From contig JANFOE010000053.1 of assembly GCA_025667525.1 (NCBI GenBank), forward strand, positions 312,501-376,500: a DNA stretch of 64,000 bases, given 5' to 3'. Origin of the DNA: Glebionis coronaria (lineage: Eukaryota; Streptophyta; Magnoliopsida; Asterales; Asteraceae). Position 1 is the first letter of the stretch, and every line of letters begins with the position of its first letter. The position numbers and the translations under genes are program-made. Below the pieces are notes generated by a model. That model was not told the DNA's origin. It did not search any database and saw only the letters and a program-made list of their open reading frames with translations. Shown one piece after another: positions 45,124 to 58,774 of this stretch.

Positions 45124-48100
45124 TCTATATCTATATACCCTATAAAGGGTGTATATCAAATGTTGAAAGTTGAAAGTTGAATTTTCAACCAAACTTCTCA
45201 TATAAGTTTCATTCTTATCTTATTTATGGTATTATTGAAAATTAATTGCATCATGAAATCACACGTTATTTCTTGTATTGGTTTTTGGTTTACATAAGGC
45301 ACCATCACAGAATCCATTATCACACACCACCATTACTCCTTCCTGCCAAACCCTTCCATCACCATACCTCCCCACCAAACATCACTAGAATCGAATCGAA
45401 ACAATCACAGGGCAACGTTTGAATTTCTCCTCCTACGAAATCTTCACTTTAGACAGTTTTAAACCCATAATTAATGTCATCAACCATTGAAGAATCAATT
45501 CCAAAATATATCAAAGAATAATTCAAAGATATGTCACAGAATCATTCATAAAACTTGTTTGATACTCATCTTGTTCAAGATAAAAATTACTATATGTAAT
45601 ACATTTGTTAACAAAACCCTAAATCAAACCAACACACAATCGACTCCTCATAAGGTTTTTCTCAATATCTTATGCTTCTGTTAATATTTATTCAAATATT
45701 TACAATCTAATGTTTATGTATGTAATTCCTTGTTTTGATTGCGTAGGGTTTTAAGAATCGGGGATACTTGTAAAGAGATGGATGTTTATGTTCTTAACTA
45801 TTCATCTGTTTCTGTTAGTTTTGTTATTTACATTGAACTATACTACTTTGAATATCAGGATTAAAAAAGTAGTAATTTGTGTGTGAATTGGGCTGCCAAG
45901 AAGTTTCTTATGACACAGGTAGTCATTTGGTATTAGATAGGCATAATGCATGAATCATGTTTAGTACTAATGCTTGTTTTTACGTAATTTTTAAGCTACT
46001 ATGTGATGCACTTGAATATGACAGTTTGGTAGTGGTGAGTAATCTTCACTAAAGGTTTGTTTGCTCATATTTTTAGTATTGTGATAATCACGAGTATAAA
46101 GTCGTTTTTATATGATACCGAGCTTTGTTTGATTAGCCTTAAGTCAACTCATCTGCATTGCCTTATTCATTGACTTCTGTTTAAATCTCAGTGAATCAAA
46201 GAACCCCTTTGTCGAGTATGGACTCGAATATTCCATAGCAGTAGCATATGCCACACTAGACAAGAATAAAAAGGGAATAAAGTGTTTAAATAACGTCGCA
46301 AGGTAACATTCTTTAGCCTGGTAGACATGTTACAAAATAATAATAAACTCGATAGTTTGATGACTAACCGATCATTTCTGAAGGTATGGATATTAAAATC
46401 CTAAGTTGCAATGAATTCTATTCATAACGGATTCAGGTACATATATCCATCCATATTGTTAGTTTAACTTGTCACTCTTTAAATTTTACAAGAAAGATTG
46501 AAGCGTGTGGGCTCCCTTTAGTCTCGGTTTTAAACGAAGATGAAAAGTATTAGTATTTTTATCTTTGTTTTTGTTTCGGGGTTTATGCATGTTGCATAAC
46601 TGAATTGTGTATCAAGATCTCATAGAAATTTTAATATGTGTGTATTGATTTGGTGGTGACTTGTAATTTTGTGTGTATGCTGATGTCTTAATCGTATTTA
46701 TTGATTAAGGGTACACTATTTAGTTAAATGCGAGAAAACGATGTTCTTAAAGTTACATTTAGTATAGCCAAGATATGAGGTTTAACGGTTTGCATGAATC
46801 GGTTGACGTTATACAGGTATTAAAAATGGTTAGCAGACCTTAAAGTTTACAAAATTGCAACCAGTGACGGTTTTTTGGATACTTACTAGCACACTGAAAC
46901 TAAATTTACTAAAATATAGTGGTAATTGGGCTAAGATTATAAGCTTATTTATTGAATAAGCTCAAGTAAACTCGCACAGTGGACACTGAAAAGTTTCTTT
47001 ATTCTATCAGATGAAACCCTCACTTGATTCACTGGTATGCGAGCAATGGGAGAAAGGGATGAGTTCAGGCGCACAAGAATGAACAAAGATGCAAGTTGAG
47101 GTACTGTATGTTATTTATTACTAAGATTTGTGTCAAGAGTGGAGAGATTGAAAGTCTAAACATATTTGATAACTTGGCGGACCATATATATATTTGGTTT
47201 GAAATCTTAGATAAACTGATTAGTTTTTTGCTTATGGTGCATGTTGTAAGTTGCTGTTTTTTATATGTGTAGGTGTGAAATGTGTACGCGCAGTTTAGGG
47301 AAGAACATGTAGCAACTGTTCAGAATCTGAGTGGAAGGTTTTATGCATGTAAAGACGTGTTATTAGTTTGTGTCTGTACAATGACACAACCTTCATGAAA
47401 TATGCAGAAAAAGTGGTTTCCTATAAATCATATATGGACATTGTGTCTTCTATAGCATCTGTACAAAATTCACACTTCATGTATGATTCTGATCATTCAT
47501 ATGGCGAGTCTAGAGATTCCTATGCCTTAGTATTAATGTTCACACTATACCGATCGGGTAATCCTGTTATTCTAGCGTGAGCATAGACACCCGCTTGGAG
47601 AAATGTGGACAAAGCACTAGCAGCTTTCATTAAAGAGCCATTACGTGAATACTCTAAAACTCGTAGAAAATCTCATAGTGCTAGACCCTCATTCCTATCA
47701 CCTAACTGTTCATCGTTTGATTAGCGTCTTGATTTCCTTCAATGGGTTGGCTTAGTGGTTTATTTCAGTACTCGAGTTTAGGGCAGGTGTTCATAGGATA
47801 GGTTCAGTGAGTAGGTTCATTAGATGGGTTTGGTGGGTGAGTCCAGTGGGTTGACAGTGCTTATTAGCGAGTCAAATAATGGTGTTATATAGATTGTTTT
47901 ATATTAACTGATGTGGCTTATAGATAGTTAAAGTAGACTAATATTATTGACTTTAAAATAAAACATTTGAAAACAATTGCACATAGCTTGGACAAATAAC
48001 AAACACAAAACCAAATTAAAATACAATGCTACCTAGAAATATAAGTTTGTGCATAGTTGAAGCGAGATTGAAAATCTTGAGTATGTGTGTGTTTTTTTGT

Positions 48101-48920
48101 ATTGAATGTTGAGAGCACAATGCTATATATATGTGTGATCTGTCATAATGTTGAATTTTACAGGGGATTGTCGCAACAGGGCTCACTCTATACTGAGCTA
48201 ACTCTACAAACAAGGTGACTTTTATGGCATTAATATTACACTTCTATCAAATGTTTATTCTATACTATCTCAGTACTATTTTCTACTATTTTCTTTCAGT
48301 GCTTCGTTAAGTTTATAGATGTTGACAAGTTTTAAGTAAAGGAACATCAGAATCAAGAATTACAGAATGGGTGTGGATGGGGTTTGATCACTTTATATTT
48401 CTAATTTAGAGACTAAAGGGTGATTGGACACCTACAGTTGATGCACATCTGCAAATTTGGGTTGTAATGATAACATAGGGAGTTGTTTGCAAATGTGAGA
48501 ATGAATAAATTGTATGTGCGAGTAGTGGGTTTAACACATATGTTTCTTATGAGTGAAAGTTATTGTCCTTTGGCTCTTAAGTTTTTATGTTGGCTATACG
48601 CCCAGAAAGCATTATGCTCATCGTTTGTAACAAAACATAGCATAACATAGTTTTTATTTGGTTTACTACAGCTTGGTTACATTACACATTTTTCAGGGCC
48701 GATTTTCTGCAATTATCAGCGTACTTATAAAACTTACAATATACATCTTTGACAAGCGAGAAAAGATTGTCTGTAAAAGGCAACAACGGCCCGCCGCGTT
48801 ATAATTTTGATATTTTCACGTTGTATTTTGAACAGTTCACAAAACAGCTACCAAAATATGGCATATCGTTAATTATCTCATATTGGGAATTCCCGCCGCT
48901 ATGCGCGGGTACTCGCCTAG
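45124..48920 (+). mobile_element. Non-autonomous Helitron, 3.8 kb
   Basis: The 5' end starts TCTATATCTATATACC, and the 3' end has a hairpin CCCGC...GCGGG (48892-48909) followed by TACTCGCCTAG. The base after the 3' end is T and the base before the 5' end is A, as Helitrons require. Related units (for example 4501-4525) run across the site uninterrupted. No helicase or Rep is encoded. The interior (45300-48850) shows no protein I recognise, although Helitrons often carry captured exons. TTAA appears on both flanks. Confidence 0.8.
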
Positions 48921-48951
48921 TTAAATAAAAAGGTGTAAGATATCAACAAAA

Positions 48952-49051
48952 TCCGTATCAATTGGTATTCGTAAATTCATGGAGTCTCAGCAGCTTGGAG
49001 TTTCGGCTCCTCTCTTCTAGAGGGGTCCCAGGTTCGTGTCCTGGCAGCGGA
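48952..49051 (+). repeat. tRNA-Glu-like repeat (long-hairpin subtype, A-box region deleted)
   Basis: TCCG is retained at the left, while CTGTAGCATG is missing. The T-arm and CAGCGGA acceptor are present, followed by a T run. Confidence 0.65.
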
Positions 49052-49225
49052 TACTTTTTTTTTAATCTTGAACTCTCCTTAAGCTCCTCCATCTGAAATC
49101 TTAAATTTAAACCCAATTAACCCTTATTATCCATAGGCGCCCGTAACTCTGAAATACAAAGCCATTCCCTCAGATTATTATCTCCCTTGGAATAATCCAA
49201 CACTTCACACAGTCATCGTGATTAG

Positions 49226-49668
49226 TAGGGGTGTGATTCGGGTTGACCCGGTCGGGTTCGGGTCAACTCGGGTCGGGTCAAGGGTAAAAAAAATATATAA
49301 CCCGAACCTGAGCCTAATTAGAACTCGGGTCACTCGGGTTCGGGTCAATTCAGGTCGTCAACTCGGGTTCGGGTCAACCCGAGTTTAAGGAAAATGAGTA
49401 AAAAGTGGCTCAATTAAGTACTAATACAATGTAAAAAGTGTATTTTTAGTCGGGTCAAGTCGGGTTGTCGGGTTCGGGTCAAGTCGGGTCGGGTCAAGTC
49501 GGGTCAAAGGTAACAAATATATAACCGGAACCCGAGCCTAATTAGAACTCGGGTCAATTCGGGTCAACCCGAATACACTTTTAGACCCGAGTGACCCGAC
49601 CCGAATATGATTATTCGGGGTCGGGTTCGGGTCGGATTCGGATCGGGTCAACTTTTTCGACACCCCTA
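49226..49668. mobile_element. Non-autonomous hAT-like element rich in GGGTCGGGTC repeats, 443 bp
   Basis: The ends are TAGGGGTGT and ACACCCCTA. The left flank has ATCGTGAT (49215-49222, three bases away) and the right flank has ATCGTGAG directly adjacent, an imperfect 8-bp duplication. The interior is repeated CGGGTTCGGGTCAA words in both orientations with no gene. Confidence 0.7.
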
Positions 49669-51376
49669 ATCGTGAGTGTTAGTCCAATTCATGACTCCAG
49701 TCACACCTTGTGGTCTTTACCGAACGATCGACTATGGCCTATCACAATAAGTACCATAGGTAAACAAGATGCTATTTTACAATCAGAAGATAATATTCTG
49801 ATCTTATTTTGGTGGGACTAAATGGAATGTATGCACAAGGGGGCGGGTCAGGTCATGCTATTGGGACCTTTTAGACTATGTTTATTAGCAAACTCTTTCA
49901 ACCCAACCGTTCATTAAAATATTATTTTCTTACCCCTCCACTTATACAACATACATACAACCAATCTCAACTTTTTTTATCATTTATCAACAACCCAACC
50001 CAACTCAACCTAATATATAATATTACCTTTTTACATTTATTTTAATCACTTAAAGTTCTATATAACTGCCTTAAAGTTTTATAAGTAACTTAAAGTTTTA
50101 AACTTTTTATAATTTAACATAAAACTTTTAATTTGCCATGATTTGTGTCCTTAAAAATACAGTAACGAAATACAACTAATAGTCACTACCAACTACTCCC
50201 TCCGTCCCATTTTAATTGTCCCCCAACAATATTTTTATGATTTATGATAGATGCATTGAATGTAAACATTTTATGCTAAGAAAGACAAATTTATCCTTTG
50301 AATACATTAATAGTTTCCTTTTAAGAAATTAATAGCATGGGTAAAACTGGAAAGTTAATTAATTCTGACTTTCTATTTAAAAAACTGGACAATATTTTGA
50401 GACAAACTAAAATAGTAATGAAGAAAATAAAAGTAGGACGAAGGGAGTACAATAATAAAGAATAATCTAGGAAAAACAATTAATGTGACTTTCTCGTATT
50501 TCTAAGCAATCTCAATATTATCTTTTAGAGTATTCTACCCACCACATTTACTTTTCTCTATACATCTATATTCTTCTTTTAACACTTTATTTGATACTCA
50601 TCATACTCAAACACATTCAAAACTGTTCCGAAATATTTATGTAGTGCATTAGCACACGGTGGCTTGACGCACCGATTCCTCACACCAACTGGAAACCAAG
50701 CTACACACCGAGCTAGTTGGGTACGTTGTTTTATGATTTTTGTTTCTATATCAATGATGGGTTTAAATCTGAGATTTTGCATATTCATACAAGCTCTTTT
50801 TATGATAACATGAAAAACCCATTTTAATTAAATAAAAACATATATAACCATTAATATGATGCCATGTGGACAGATTGGTTGAAGGATTCTAGAAGCATCA
50901 AACGACCGGTTCGTGGGATAAGTTTGGTGACTTTTGTACTTCGTGCAATATAATATGTCATATTTAATAGTGTGTCCTTGCAACCGGTTGGATGAGTGTC
51001 ATGGATAAACTTGGTCTTATGGGTGTCCTGATTCTTGGACTATTGTAAAAAAATGAAGTTTGTTTATCAATCTACCTAAAGTAAAATAATGAATACAAAT
51101 ATGTCCAGAATTCGGATATTAGGCTCCACATCAATGGGCGGTTGCCTAATACATCGTTAGTACTATTTTAGAGTTTGTATAGTTATAAAGTTTGTTATAT
51201 AGGAGTATGACCTAAAAGGCTAAACCGAACCTTTGGTTCTTTAAATTCTCGAAACATATGGTTTATACCCAAACCAAAATACAATCTAATATTTAGTGTT
51301 CAAATACGGCCCATTATACAATCTACTACTAATATTTAGTGTGTAAATAAATAAAAGGTGAAAAGTATGAACAAAA
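49669..51376. other. Intergenic stretch with one Stowaway MITE
   Basis: No gene is seen outside the MITE at 50196-50447. The part from 51160 to 51376 belongs to the repeat units. Confidence 0.5.
50196..50447. mobile_element. Stowaway MITE, 252 bp
   Basis: The ends are CTCCCTCCGTCCCATTTTAA and a right end ...AGTAGGACGAAGGGAG, flanked by TA on both sides. These are the classic Stowaway (Tc1/mariner) features. Confidence 0.85.
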
Positions 51377-51481
51377 TCTGCTGTAGCATATTGTCAAAAA
51401 CATATCGCAATTATCAATATTGTTAAAGCTATAGTTTCTTGGCTCCTCCTAGGGTTCCCAGGTTTGAGTCCTGGCAGCGGT
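51377..51481 (+). repeat. tRNA-Glu-like repeat (short-hairpin subtype)
   Basis: Acceptor TCTGCTG has one change; the T-arm and CAGCGGT are intact. Confidence 0.65.
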
Positions 51482-53608
51482 ATAACTTTTTAATATTCTC
51501 TTTTTTCTCTTAAATGTTTTCTGTATTACTGTTTTTTATATCTTTATGCAAAAGGTTTATTGTTTAACACCACCGTACATAATAACTTTGCCCTTATTTC
51601 TGTTCCTACAGGTAATTTTACTGCATCTCAACAGAGTATTGGTCATGCCACCTCAAATGGCCTCGTTTTCAATTGGTCACGGACTAGGCCGATAAGATCT
51701 CCGATTGAATTCCAAGAGCTCTCGGACCTATCCTATTTGCCTAGCCCTTGTGCCCGATACTTGAGAATGTTTGGCAGATGAAACACTAACTTTTTCAGTT
51801 GAAGGAGTGAGAGCATACAACCACATCCGTCTGATATTCCAACACGATGGAATACAATTATTTCGATGAAATCAACATTTTTACTTGGATAACTTCACCA
51901 AAATGGCTTCCCACCGTCCCACGGGCGCCCGGAGTTGACCAGAAGAGAATCTATTCGTGGATTCCGATTTATCAAAAGATAGCATCGCAACTCTTGAGGA
52001 TGTGATCACTCTGTCTCTTGCTGATACACCTCTTATGCCAGGCAGCCTAAAGATATTCTTTGATATAGTGGTACAAACCACGTTTTAAGCTATGACACAA
52101 CTTTTAATGAAGATTTAAACTGGTAACATGAGAAAAAAAGGTCACAAAGGCCTCCCAAAATAAGATCATTTAACCAAATAACCCGAACCGAGTAAGCCGA
52201 ATAACCCGACAACCCACCGATGAACACCCCCAGTTCGTTTTACGGGGCTGGTCATCCCGTTTTTCGGTACCAGGGCGGTTTTTTTTACAAATAAAGCAAG
52301 TTAAATTTATATAGTTGCGGTCTCGATTTAGATGTTGCGTACTTTTGTGTAGTGTAAATACTTTTTTGTGATAGGATACGTGGTCTAAATGACACAACTC
52401 TTGAGAGCATGAACATGTTGATTGGCCTGGTAAAAGGCCCGATTCAGTATCTTTCAATTCAACATGATATTATCCGCTGCGTGTAAAATGGGTGATTCTG
52501 TTAAACAGATTCACTTAGTCTAGATAGGCCAAAGAAGCCGGTCTCGAAAAAAGAAAAGGAGTAGCGCGCTGAGACCGACCTAATTGTGCATTTATAGGCC
52601 AAAGAAGCCAGTCCCACATACAACTGCAGATAACTTGAAGCAGTTTACGAAAGATTTACCACAATTACTAGTTCCACAAAAACATGTAATGGATTCCTCC
52701 AAAATTTATTATCTAGTCATTACGTACTAGCAGACGCGTTACTTATTATAGTTCCCTCATCACTTGAAGATGTCAATAGTCATGCAATGCAACCTCTTTG
52801 CATACCTTTAACGGTTTCATTATGATCCTTCCTGAAAAATAAAAGACGCTGCTGCTCTTCTGCTGAAAAATACATCACTTACTTAGCAAATTTACGTCGC
52901 CTCTTTGTGATTTTCAACATAGGACAGGTTATTTCCATATAGTACCTTAAAAAGTTGCATATTTGTAACTTTTTTCCACCTCTAACTTTCTGCTCAAATT
53001 GTATATGACAAGCACGTTTGTTGTAAATAAAACATTACTCCCTCCATCCCAAAATTATTATCCCCCAACAAAAAACACACAGTTTAAGAAAAGTACCATA
53101 TTTTTAGCTTTTTCTCTCTTACTTTTTGCAGAAAGACACTTTTACCCTTAACCAATTAATTTAAAACCTTCTTATTGTAATTATGATTTCAATTACGGGT
53201 AATCTAGTAATCTCGATTTAAAATTCATACCTATTTTTAGAAGTTTTAGAAATGGACAATTAATTTGGGACAACCCAAAAAGGAAACATGGACTATATTT
53301 TTGGGATGGAGGGAGTATTGATTATAGTATCTTTTTAGTCCCGCTGTTAGACCATTTTATCGAGATAAGCAATATGTAAGTCTTTGAATAGTGCCAACTG
53401 TTTTAGGCACGCACGCATTCGTTTACAAGGTCCTATTACTTTAGTTTGATGTGTCGGGTTGGCCTTTGCTGCTCTGGAAGTCAACTAGTTCGGTATGACT
53501 TGTTTTAAGCTACCAATTAAGAGCTTTAACGGTCTTATTCCAAACTATTGAAGTGACTCGGCCTTTTCCTTTTTTACTCGGCTAAGACCAATAACCTTTC
53601 ATATTGTC
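51482..53608. other. Diverged unit preceding the right duplication copy
   Basis: Matches 1300-2706 with small insertions and deletions. It contains a PPR scrap (52410-52526) with the same broken frame as 1751-1866, and the Stowaway MITE at 53038-53315. Confidence 0.6.
53038..53315. mobile_element. Stowaway MITE with an empty site elsewhere in the window, 278 bp
   Basis: The terminal repeats are CTCCCTCCATCCC and the complementary GGGATGGAGGGAG, with TA at both flanks. The related units near 2310 and 55918 read AAACATTATTGATT across the site, so this is a filled site with the TA duplicated. Confidence 0.9.
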
Positions 53609-54817
53609 GACCCCTCCGAATCCCACTTTAATGCTCCCACTCGGGTGACAGACTTGCGTTACCAAGTCCAGCTTGTTTGTAAGTTAACTTATGCTCATTA
53701 AATAATAATCTCTTCACTCCACACGATGTGGGACATCACCAAACGACTACAAAAGTACTAGCATAATGTCTTTATTTATGTTCATTAAATACATTAATTG
53801 ATGTTTTTTAAGCACATTAGGTTGGCTGCTTGCTTATATCGGTAGTGACGGAGCCAGGGGTTTGCCCGGGACATTTATGGATTTTTCATAGTGTTAATTT
53901 TTGATAAAAAAATTACTATCAAATTTTTTGATTGCATATGATCCATTATTATTTTAATGTTGTTAGTATTAAGTTAAAAAAAAAGAGACACTTTATATTC
54001 GTCCCGACTACGTCCTTGTATATAGGTTGTGTCACATGTTTGATTTTTGTTTCCAATATTTAAGTGAATGTCCTGAGTTCTCACCTGTTCTCTCTTGAAA
54101 CACGCAAAACGCTATAAAGTTGGAAAACAACATACTGAATCACCCCCTATAACAAATTATGACACAATAAAGTTCCTAATATAGCAGCCATCATAAGGGA
54201 AGAAATGTTTTATTATTAAGCATCCACGGGGTTACACTAACCCCCTACAACAAATTATGACACAGGAGGGTCTCGGAGGATTTGCAATAAGTGCCGCCGG
54301 ACAGGTTCAAAAAACCATAATTCTACCATTGAAACCGGCAGAAAAACATTTTTAGCATAATTTTAAGAAAAAAATAACGTAATGTTATGAAAACCGAGCC
54401 CCAACGCTTCGAAAAAACTCTGAAAATACATTTTAATGAAGGAATCAAAATAATGCAGCAAAGGTAACAAACCAAAAAGTATCTCTTGATGTTCTGGGTG
54501 TTAAATAAAAAGCTATTGTCTTCAATGAATGTGAGAATAGTTTAGTCAGGTGGTTGTGTCTTCGTCATCTAACACTGTAGCTAGGTTGCAAGTTCGATCG
54601 GACTCAATTGTTCACTCTTTTAAGAGATACAAAGGTTTTGAGTCATTACATCAAAAGGGTCTTGTCCCATCCTCTCGGATCGGTATATAGCTACCGCTTT
54701 ATCGGGAGTCGGGACTAATCATGAGTTATAGTGATTTAGATGTTGCAGTTTATAACGTGTACTTATATAGTTCATGTCATGCTCGTAAAAGTAAAGTAGA
54801 AAAACAAAAAAACAATG

Positions 54818-54879
54818 TCTGGCTGCTAGGATTCGAGCCCAGGTCACCGCGGCCACAACGAGGTATTCTAACCACTAAA
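54818..54879 (-). pseudogene. Truncated tRNA-His pseudogene (right copy)
   Basis: Identical to 1210-1271; it arose before the segmental duplication. Confidence 0.8.
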
Positions 54880-57393
54880 TATGATATACTTAACGACAAA
54901 TTACAATGGCTTGGCCTTATTTCTGTTCCTACAGGTATATTTACTGCATCTCAACAGAGAGTATCGGTCATGGGACCTCAAATGGCCTCGTTTTCAATTG
55001 GTCACGGACTAGGCTATCCTCTTTGGTGGCCCAGCTTCGCCACGCCCTTGTGCCCCATACTTGAGAATGTTTGGCAGATGACACACTAACTCTTTCAGTC
55101 GAAGGAGTGAGAGCATACAACCCCATCCGTCTGAGATCATTTACCCGAATAACCCGAACCGAGTAAGCCGAATAACCCGACAATCGACCGATGAACACCC
55201 CCAGTTTTAGGCGGCTGGTCATCCCGTTTTTTGGGTACCACGCCGGGGTTTTTTTTCCCGAATAAAGCAAGTTAAATATATATAGTTGCGGTCTCGATTT
55301 ACATGCTGCGTAATGATAGGATGCGTGGTCTAAATGACACATCTCTTGAGGTTCACGAGCATGAACATGTTGACTGGCCTGGTAAAAGGCCTGATTCAGT
55401 ATCTTTCAATTCAACATGATATCATCCGCTGCGTGTAAAATGGGTGATTCTGTTAAACAGATTCACTTAGTCTAGATAGGCCAAATAAGCCAGTTTTGAA
55501 AAAAGAAAAGGAGTAGCGCGCTGTGACCGACCTATTTGTGCATTTATAGGCCAAAGAAGCCAGTCCCACATACAACTGCAGATAACTTGATGCAGTTTAC
55601 GAAAGATTTACCACAATTACTAGTTCCACAATAAACATGTAATGGATTCCTCCAAAATTTATTATCTAGTCATTACGTACTAGCGTTACCTATTATGATC
55701 CTTCCTGAAAATTAAAAGACGCTGCTGCTCTTCTGCTGGAAAATACATCACTTACTTAGCAAATTTACGTCGGCTCTTTGTGAATTTCAACATAGGACAG
55801 GTAATTTCCATATAGTACCATAAAAAGTTGCATATTTGTAACTTTTTTCCACCTCTAACTTTCTGTTTAAATTGTAAATTAAACATTATTGTACGTATAT
55901 GACAAGCACGTTTGTTGTAAATTAAACATTATTGATTGTAGTATCTTTTTAGTCCCGCTGTTAGACCATTTTATCGAGATAAGCAGTATGTAAGTCTTTG
56001 AAGAGTGCCAACTGTGTTAGGCACGCACGCAGTCGTTTACAAGGTCCTATTACTTTAGTTTGTTGTGTCAACTGGTGAGGCACAGTTCTTTCTGCACACG
56101 ATGGAAAAAGTGGGAGTGAGGGTTGACATGTTAACAATGGAAGTGCTGGTACCAACCAAGCGACGGGTTGGCCTTTGCTGCTCTGGAAGTCAGCTAGTTC
56201 GATATGACTTGTTTTAAGCCCACTTAAGAGCTTTAACTGTCTTAATCAAACTGTCGAAGTGACTCGGCCTTTCCTTTTTTTGCTCGGCTAAGACCAATAA
56301 CATTTCATATCGTCGACCCCTCCGAATCCCACTTTATTGCTCCCACTCGGGTCACAGACTTGCGTTACCAAGTCCAGCTTGTTTGTAAGTTAACTTATGC
56401 TCATTAAATACATTAATAATCTCTTCACTCCACACGATGTGGGACATCACCAAACGAGTACAAAAGTAGTATAATTTCTTTGTTTATGTTCATTAAATAC
56501 ATTAATTGATTTTTTTTAAGCACATTAGGTTCGCTGCTAGCCTATATCCGTAGTGATTAAAACAAGTCATATCGAACTAGCCAGGGGTTTGCCCGGAACA
56601 TTTATGGATTCTCATAGTCTTAATTTTTGATAAAAAAAACATCGATTTTTTTTCAAATGCGTATGATCCATTATTTTAACGTTGCTAGTATTAAGTTAAA
56701 AAAAAAAACACTTTATATTCGTCCTGACTACGTCCTTGTAAGGTTGTGTCACGTGTGTGATTTTTTATTTCCAATATTTAAGTGAATGTACTGAGTTCTC
56801 ACCTGTTCTCACTTGAAACACGCAAAACGCTATATAAAGTTCGAAAACAACATACTGAATCACCCCCTACAACAAATCACTTATTAAGAAATGCCGGGCT
56901 TACACTAAAGCACCCCCTACAACAAATTATGACACAAGAGGGTCTCGGAGGATTTGCAATAAGTGCCGCCGGACAGGCCCAAAAAACAATAGTTCTAACA
57001 TTGAAACCGGCAAAAAAAATTCTTAGCGTAATAAGAAAAAAATAACGCAATGTTATGAAAACCGAGCCCCAACGCTCCGAAAAAACTCTGAAAATACATT
57101 TTAATCAAGGCATCAAAATAATGCGACAAAGGTAACAAACCAACAAGTATCTCTTGATGTTCTGGGTGTTAAATAAAAAGCTATTATCTTCAATGAATGT
57201 GAGAATAGTTTAGTCTGGTGGTTGTGTCTTCGTCATCTAACACTGTAGCTAGGTTGCAAGTTCGACATCACCGGACTCAATTGTTCACTCTTTTAGGAGA
57301 TACAAAGGTTTTGAGTCATTACATCAAAAGGGTCTTGTCCCATACTCTTGGATCCGTATATAGCCACCGCTTTATCGGGAGTCGGGACTACTC

Positions 57394-57690
57394 ATGAGTT
57401 ATAGTGATTTAGATGTTGCAGTTTATATACGTGTACTTAGTCATGCTCGTGAACCTCATGAATTATCATCGTTGGTTAGAAGTATTATAAAGAATGGTAC
57501 TGAACCGAATAACATAACTTTCAACACGATTTTGAAAGGCCTTTTTGAAGAGAAAACATTGGATGAAGCTTTAGAACTTTTTGAGCATGTTGATTGGCCT
57601 GGTAAAAGGCCTTGTTCAGTATCTTTCAACACGATATTATCCGCTGCGTGTAAAATGGGTGATTCTTTTAAACAAATTCACTTGGTCTAG
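57394..57690 (+). pseudogene. PPR protein fragment (right copy)
   Basis: The protein is identical to the one at 3785-4081: one full PPR-like repeat and part of a second, ending in TAG. The chimeric ORF of the left copy also recurs upstream at 54721-55089. No protein-level change has accumulated between the two copies, as expected from their recent origin, so this says nothing about selection. Confidence 0.75.
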
Positions 57691-58774
57691 ATACGCCAAA
57701 GAAGCCATTCCCCACATACCATAAACATTATTCACTTAGTCTAGATTCAATTGGTAAAATAGTCATAACTCAAGACAGGTTCAACTGCAGATCGATAACT
57801 TGAGGCACTCTATGAAAGATTTACCACAATAAACATGTAACGGGTTCCTCCAAAATTCATTATCTAGTCATTACTAGCAGACGCGCTACCTATTATACTT
57901 CCATCATCACTTGAAGATGCCTATAGTCAATGCATCATGCAATTCACCTCCTTGCATACCTTTAATGGTTTTGTTATCACCCTTACTGAAAATTGTTCTG
58001 ATAATCAACAATAAATGATCAAAATAGAACAATAGCGTACCTTCTTCCTTTATGAAGGTGAATGTTTGTAGTCTTACGTAATACAAAACAGAAAGCAGAA
58101 GCCCATTACTAATATTAAGTGGTTAAATAATAAAAAGGTAGAAGAAATTAACAAAATCCGCTGTTTAAGTAGTCTTTATCATCGCTGGCTAAAAGTATGT
58201 TAAAAGTATGATCCAAATGTCTTGCCTTTTAGTACATTGTTTAGGAGATGCGATTAGTGTATTGGAGTTGATGTTGAGGTTTAGTTATGTTCCAACCGAG
58301 CCGAAAGCGATTTTGTTGTAGCCGTGGGATGATACAGGAATACAGGATGCTTGTTTCCATGTTCATTATATATAGTTGCGACGTAAGCTTAAATTTCCAT
58401 ATTGGTTTTGTTGATAAGTGTTTTTCTGGACTTGATATATGGAACTAGACTTACATGCTGCGTACCTTTGGGGTAATGAAAATATTTTTTTTGTGATAGG
58501 ATACCTGGTCTAAACGACACAAGTGCGCTTAATGGTCGAGGTCATGAGGCCTAGGCATACAAAGTTGTGAATTCAAATCACGTTCACACGTTGTTTCAAC
58601 TATAGTGTTACGTACGGGACAACCCATAATACAAAACCGAAAGAAGAAGCCCATTAAATTAGATCATCTATTTAGAAGTAATAATTAGTGCACGGCCCAT
58701 AATAAAAAAACAAAGCAGAAGCCCGTTAATAATTAGTGATTAAATAAAGTAAAAGGTGTAAGATATCAACAAAA

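Noticed and set aside
45487..47580. ORFs inside the Helitron as captured genes
   Set aside because: No recognisable domain, no supportable splice structure, and AT-rich composition; I could not justify a gene call.
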